64,000 nt of DNA. It comes from Solirubrum puertoriconensis. GTDB taxonomy: Bacteria; Bacteroidota; Bacteroidia; Cytophagales; Hymenobacteraceae. Location: the NCBI RefSeq assembly GCF_001483135.1, contig NZ_LNAL01000006.1, positions 62,003 to 126,002 of the forward strand, read 5' to 3'. Below, in pieces: positions 61,301 through 64,000 of this stretch (position 1 is the stretch's first letter; the number at the start of each line of letters is the position of its first letter). Under the pieces are notes generated by a model. That model had not been told where the DNA came from. It did not search any database and saw only the letters and a program-made list of their open reading frames with translations. A program made the position numbers and the translations under genes.

Positions 61301-61786
61301 ATGACCACCCTAACCGTAAATAAACACGCCCAACAACGTAGCCTCTGGCCCTACGCCATCATTGCGGCCTTCGTTTTGTTTGCCTTGTTCATCGGCTACA
61401 TGGTAAAGCAAGCCATGAGCACCCAGGTCGACCTCGTCAGCAAAGATTACTACCAGCAGGAGCTGCAGCACCAGCAGCGCATGGATGCCGTAGCGCGCAC
61501 CAACGCCCTGCCCACCGCCGTGGATGTAGTCTACGACGCCGTGGCCGATGAGCTGACCCTGCAACTGCCCGCCAACTTAGCGGGCCAGCAGGCTACGGGC
61601 AAGGTGCAGTTCTTCCGGCCCTCCGACCAAACGCTTGATTTTGCGGTGCCGCTGCAAACCAGCGCCAGCGGTGCGCAACGCCTGAGCACGGCCAAAATGA
61701 AGCCCGGTTATTGGCGCGTTCGGCTAGACGTGGAGGCTGCTGGCCAGGCTTATTTTGTGGAGAAAAATATCACCGTCGAGGACTGA
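61301..61786 (+). CDS. ccoH: FixH/CcoH-family protein
   Basis: 161 residues. One membrane helix (~15-38; SLWPYAIIAAFVLFALFIGY) and the family motif VDLVSKDYYQQELQHQQRMD right after it. The outer domain is an Ig-like sandwich (ELTLQLPANLAGQQATGKVQ, FFRPSDQTLDFAVPLQT, GYWRVRLDVEAAGQAYFVEK). CcoH associates with the cbb3 oxidase and is needed for its assembly. It lies 131 bases after ccoG; repeat copy E fills most of that gap. Confidence 0.9.
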   Translation: MTTLTVNKHAQQRSLWPYAIIAAFVLFALFIGYMVKQAMSTQVDLVSKDYYQQELQHQQRMDAVARTNALPTAVDVVYDAVADELTLQLPANLAGQQATGKVQFFRPSDQTLDFAVPLQTSASGAQRLSTAKMKPGYWRVRLDVEAAGQAYFVEKNITVED

Positions 61787-61804
61787 TTTTTATCATGGTT
61801 GCCT

Positions 61805-61850
61805 GCCGAGGTGCTAGCGAACTTGCCTTCGTTAGCACCTCGGCGCTTTT
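61805..61850 (+). terminator. Hairpin between ccoH and the TauE/SafE gene
   Basis: A 17-bp stem with one G-T pair (GCCGAGGTGCTAGCGAA / TTCGTTAGCACCTCGGC), loop 6, tail GCTTTT. It may end ccoGH or attenuate into the next gene. Confidence 0.75.
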
Positions 61851-61895
61851 AAGCAGCGGCCATTGCTGGGTCGCGCGCAGCTTCAACTCTACTCG

Positions 61896-62654
61896 ATGCT
61901 CTGGACAGGTTTTCTTTTTGGGCTTCTGGGCAGCTTTCACTGCGTGGGCATGTGCGGCGCTATTGCGCTGGCCTTGCCGGGCGCGGGGCAGCAAGGCAGC
62001 CGCTACGTACTAGGCCGCGTGCTCTACAATCTAGGGCGCGTAAGCACCTACGCCACGCTCGGCGCTTTGGCGGGTTTGCTGGGGCAATCGTTGCGGGTGG
62101 CGGGCGTGCAGCAAGGCCTGTCCATCGCCTCGGGTTTGCTGATTTTGCTGCTCGTGGCGGTGCCTGAACGCTACACTGGCCGAGTCGCCGCCGTACTAGG
62201 TTTCGATCGGGTGCTGGCTCGCCTGAAGCAAGCGTTGGCGTATTTTTTTCGGCGCCCCGCGCTCGGTGCTTTGTACATGAGCGGCGTGCTGAACGGGCTA
62301 TTGCCCTGCGGCCTGGTGTACCTGGCGTTGGCCGGTGCCCTTAGCGCACCTGGGGTAGGAGGGGCCGCAGCCTACATGGCGTTGTTTGGCCTGGGTACCC
62401 TGCCGCTCATGCTGGCTTTGTCGCTCACGGGGCGGCTGGTGCCGCTGCAATGGCGGGCCCGGTTGCGGCAGGCCGTACCGGTGGTGGCCACGGCCATGGC
62501 GGTGCTGTTCATTGTGCGTGGGTTGGGCCTGGGCATCCCGTACCTGAGTCCGCAGGTAGCAAAAGCCGCCAACAGGCACTCGGTAAGCTGCCACCAAACG
62601 GCCGGCCATAGGCCCGCTACCATTTCGGTGTGCCACGCAACCCCGGCCAAGTAG
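61896..62654 (+). CDS. Sulfite exporter TauE/SafE-family (cco-linked) membrane protein
   Basis: 252 residues from MLWTGFLFGLLGSFHCVGMC. Six membrane segments with the family start FLFGLLGSFHCVGMCGAIAL, NLGRVSTYATLGALAGLLGQ, and LNGLLPCGLVYLALAGAL. Members of this branch lie beside cco genes in many bacteria and are thought to move copper or another metal for the oxidase; transport of sulphite is only the family name. The C-terminus is unusual: ANRHSVSCHQTAGHRPATIS followed by VCHATPAK, a Cys/His-rich tail able to bind metal. It follows a hairpin 46 bases upstream. Confidence 0.88.
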   Translation: MLWTGFLFGLLGSFHCVGMCGAIALALPGAGQQGSRYVLGRVLYNLGRVSTYATLGALAGLLGQSLRVAGVQQGLSIASGLLILLLVAVPERYTGRVAAVLGFDRVLARLKQALAYFFRRPALGALYMSGVLNGLLPCGLVYLALAGALSAPGVGGAAAYMALFGLGTLPLMLALSLTGRLVPLQWRARLRQAVPVVATAMAVLFIVRGLGLGIPYLSPQVAKAANRHSVSCHQTAGHRPATISVCHATPAK

Positions 62655-62705
62655 CCGATCCTTTTTTCCACTGATACTCCAGCTTTATCCAAGCCGCTCC
62701 GCCTG

Positions 62706-63587
62706 ATGAAAACCATCCTCGTTCCCGTCGATCTGACTGCTGCGGCCGAGCACACGTTGGTGTATGCCAACAAGCTGGCCGTACGCCTAGGTGCCGAAGT
62801 TGTGCTGCTGTACTGCCACCACGGCAACCTCTCCGCAACAGAAACCGCCGACTACCAAAAGCGCCTCGACACTTTAGCCGAGCGCCTGCGCTACGTGCAG
62901 CTGGTGCGGCAAGATGGCCGCCGCATTCGCTACCGCCACGCGGTACGCTCGGGCTGCTTGCACGACCGCATTCAGGAGGTAATCGACGCCTACGCTGCTG
63001 ATTTGGTAGTAATGAACCTCGAGCACATCGATTGCGGCGAAGAGGCCATCAGCGGCAACCACGCCATCCGCATTGCCGAGCTGGCCAGTTGCCCGGTGCT
63101 GGTGGTGCCGCCCGGCGCACGTACCTTGCCCGCACGCCTGGCTTTTATGGCCGATTTCGGCAGCCTCGACAAAGCCACGTTGCCGGGCCTCAACGACCTA
63201 GTGGTTGGCCTGCATGCGCAACTGCAACTGGTGCATTTCTACCAGCGCCTCGATTTGCCGGAGCTAATCAGCATCAAGCGGGGCATGCAAATGATTCGGA
63301 CGGAGCTGCCCACCGTGAACATCGACAGCAAACTGGTGCTCGACGACGACCCGCTGGAGGGCGTAAGCGAGTTCTGCGCCCTTATACAAGCGCAATTACT
63401 CGTTTTTGCCCCCGCCGACGTAAGCCTGCTCCGCCGCTTCTTCGACGTGTGCTACACCAAAACCCGCGCCTACCACACCCGCATTCCGGTGCTGGTGCTG
63501 CGCCAGCCGCAGCAACAAACCCGCTTCTGCTGCGAGCACTGCACCAGCAGCCAAGCTACTCTGGTAAGTGCGGCGGTAATGGAGTAG
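62706..63587 (+). CDS. Universal stress protein (UspA family), two-domain
   Basis: 293 residues. The first domain opens KTILVPVDLTAAAEHTLVYA and runs to SCPVLVVPPGARTLPAR; RIAELASCPVLVVPPGA takes the place of the G-x2-G-x9-G ATP loop, whose glycines are largely missing, so ATP binding is doubtful. The second domain (LAFMADFGSLDKATLPGLND, to HTRIPVLVLRQ) is more diverged. The tail has RFCCEHC, a metal-binding-like motif. It ends the cco region, 51 bases after the TauE/SafE gene. UspA proteins often accompany microaerobic respiration genes. Confidence 0.88.
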   Translation: MKTILVPVDLTAAAEHTLVYANKLAVRLGAEVVLLYCHHGNLSATETADYQKRLDTLAERLRYVQLVRQDGRRIRYRHAVRSGCLHDRIQEVIDAYAADLVVMNLEHIDCGEEAISGNHAIRIAELASCPVLVVPPGARTLPARLAFMADFGSLDKATLPGLNDLVVGLHAQLQLVHFYQRLDLPELISIKRGMQMIRTELPTVNIDSKLVLDDDPLEGVSEFCALIQAQLLVFAPADVSLLRRFFDVCYTKTRAYHTRIPVLVLRQPQQQTRFCCEHCTSSQATLVSAAVME

Positions 63588-63696
63588 CAAACCCTAGGTC
63601 AGCTATAGCTAAGGCTAGTTCCCCGCTTCAGATGAGGCGTGGGCTAGGGGTGGTTGGTCGTTGTTTACCCAAGGCGTCATGCCGGAGCAAAAACCA

Positions 63697-63732
63697 AGCG
63701 GGGCCACCGAACGAGAGTTCGGTGGCCCCGCT
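63697..63732. terminator. Terminator after the UspA gene
   Basis: A 16-bp perfect stem (AGCGGGGCCACCGAAC and its complement) with a GAGA loop, between convergent genes. Confidence 0.8.
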
Positions 63733-63804
63733 GCCGTCAGAACGAAATCGTTGCTGAAGTTAGGCCGTACGACTTAAGCCCTACGAGCAACCTAGGGGAT
63801 AACA

Positions 63805-64000
63805 TCAATCCTCGATATCAGCCAGCTGATGCTCACCGGCTGGCGCCGGTTGCGGTGCCGATGTTTTGCGGCCGCCCAGCACCACCAGCATCACGGCCAG
63901 CACAATCAGCAGGGCACCACCGGTCATTTGCACGTTCAGGGCTTCGCCCGCAAACGCCCAGCCCAGCAGCACCGCCACCACGGGGTTCACGAAGGCATAC
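63805..64000 (-). CDS. EamA-type (DMT superfamily) transporter, partial
   Basis: Only the C-terminal 65 or so residues lie in the window; the reading frame is open to the right edge. The first visible residues are YAFVNPVVAVLLGWAFAGEA, the signature of the last EamA repeat, followed by one membrane helix (GGALLIVLAVMLVVLGG) and a Pro/Ala tail ending HQLADIED. Such proteins export amino acids, nucleosides or drugs. The 5' end and the first repeat are outside. Confidence 0.85.
   Translation of the reverse strand, partial: YAFVNPVVAVLLGWAFAGEALNVQMTGGALLIVLAVMLVVLGGRKTSAPQPAPAGEHQLADIED

Overview
The window looks like chromosome of a high-GC Bacteroidota, most likely Hymenobacter or a close relative in Hymenobacteraceae. 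The basis is the Bacteroidota-type promoter boxes (TAnnTTTG, and TTTG-N19-TAnnTTTG before sucA), a SusC-like receptor, a type IX secretion sorting domain, a fused CcoNO oxidase, many small lineage-specific lipoproteins, and a roughly 60% GC composition dotted with CCTAGG. I see no rRNA, CRISPR array, prophage or classical insertion sequence. One tRNA (Asn) is present. The first and last genes (AraC-type regulator, EamA transporter) run off the window.

Layout. 1-10 kb: regulator, DUF434 protein, tRNA-Asn, Rieske-like lipoprotein, 3-hydroxyacyl-CoA dehydrogenase, pheS, two related secreted proteins sharing a DYMGRPI motif, an M16 peptidase and an orphan SusC-like receptor. 10-26 kb: fused 2-oxoacid dehydrogenase E1, a small envelope/YtxJ operon, OsmC, lipA, a T9SS-exported beta-helix protein, envelope lipoproteins, gcvP and a saccharopine-dehydrogenase-like enzyme. 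26-36 kb: mostly poorly characterised proteins, including a NERD-like/coiled-coil/WG-repeat membrane protein and an HNH-like zinc protein. 36-41 kb: sucA and sucB. lipA, gcvP, the E1 fusion and sucAB all concern lipoate-dependent complexes, although they are not in one operon.

41-64 kb is the most interesting part. It has an Fnr-type regulator, three paralogous Roadblock/LC7-fold proteins with a small membrane protein, two truncated haemoglobins, and a complete cbb3 cytochrome oxidase system (ccoI, ccoS, ccoNO, ccoQ, ccoP, ccoG, ccoH, a TauE/SafE-type membrane protein and a universal stress protein). The oxidase system is split in two by about 6 kb carrying a REP-associated tyrosine transposase (RAYT), a glycosidase, a carbamoyltransferase and a DUF4126 protein. 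The promoters of ccoI, ccoNO and the first Roadblock gene share one architecture: an Fnr-like palindrome TGAy-N4-GTCA centred exactly 29.5 bp upstream of a GAnnTTTG box. I infer a small oxygen-responsive regulon under the neighbouring Fnr-type protein.

Superimposed on this stretch are five copies (46.9-61.3 kb) of a ~100-bp repeat. Each copy is bounded by GTAG-headed palindromes in opposite orientation. Two copies bracket the RAYT gene exactly, and the stop codons of RAYT and ccoP lie inside a repeat's own GTAG. This has the architecture of a REP/RAYT system in Bacteroidota and is the best candidate for an under-described system here. Genes in this window often end in long, sometimes perfect palindromes that act as unidirectional or bidirectional terminators.
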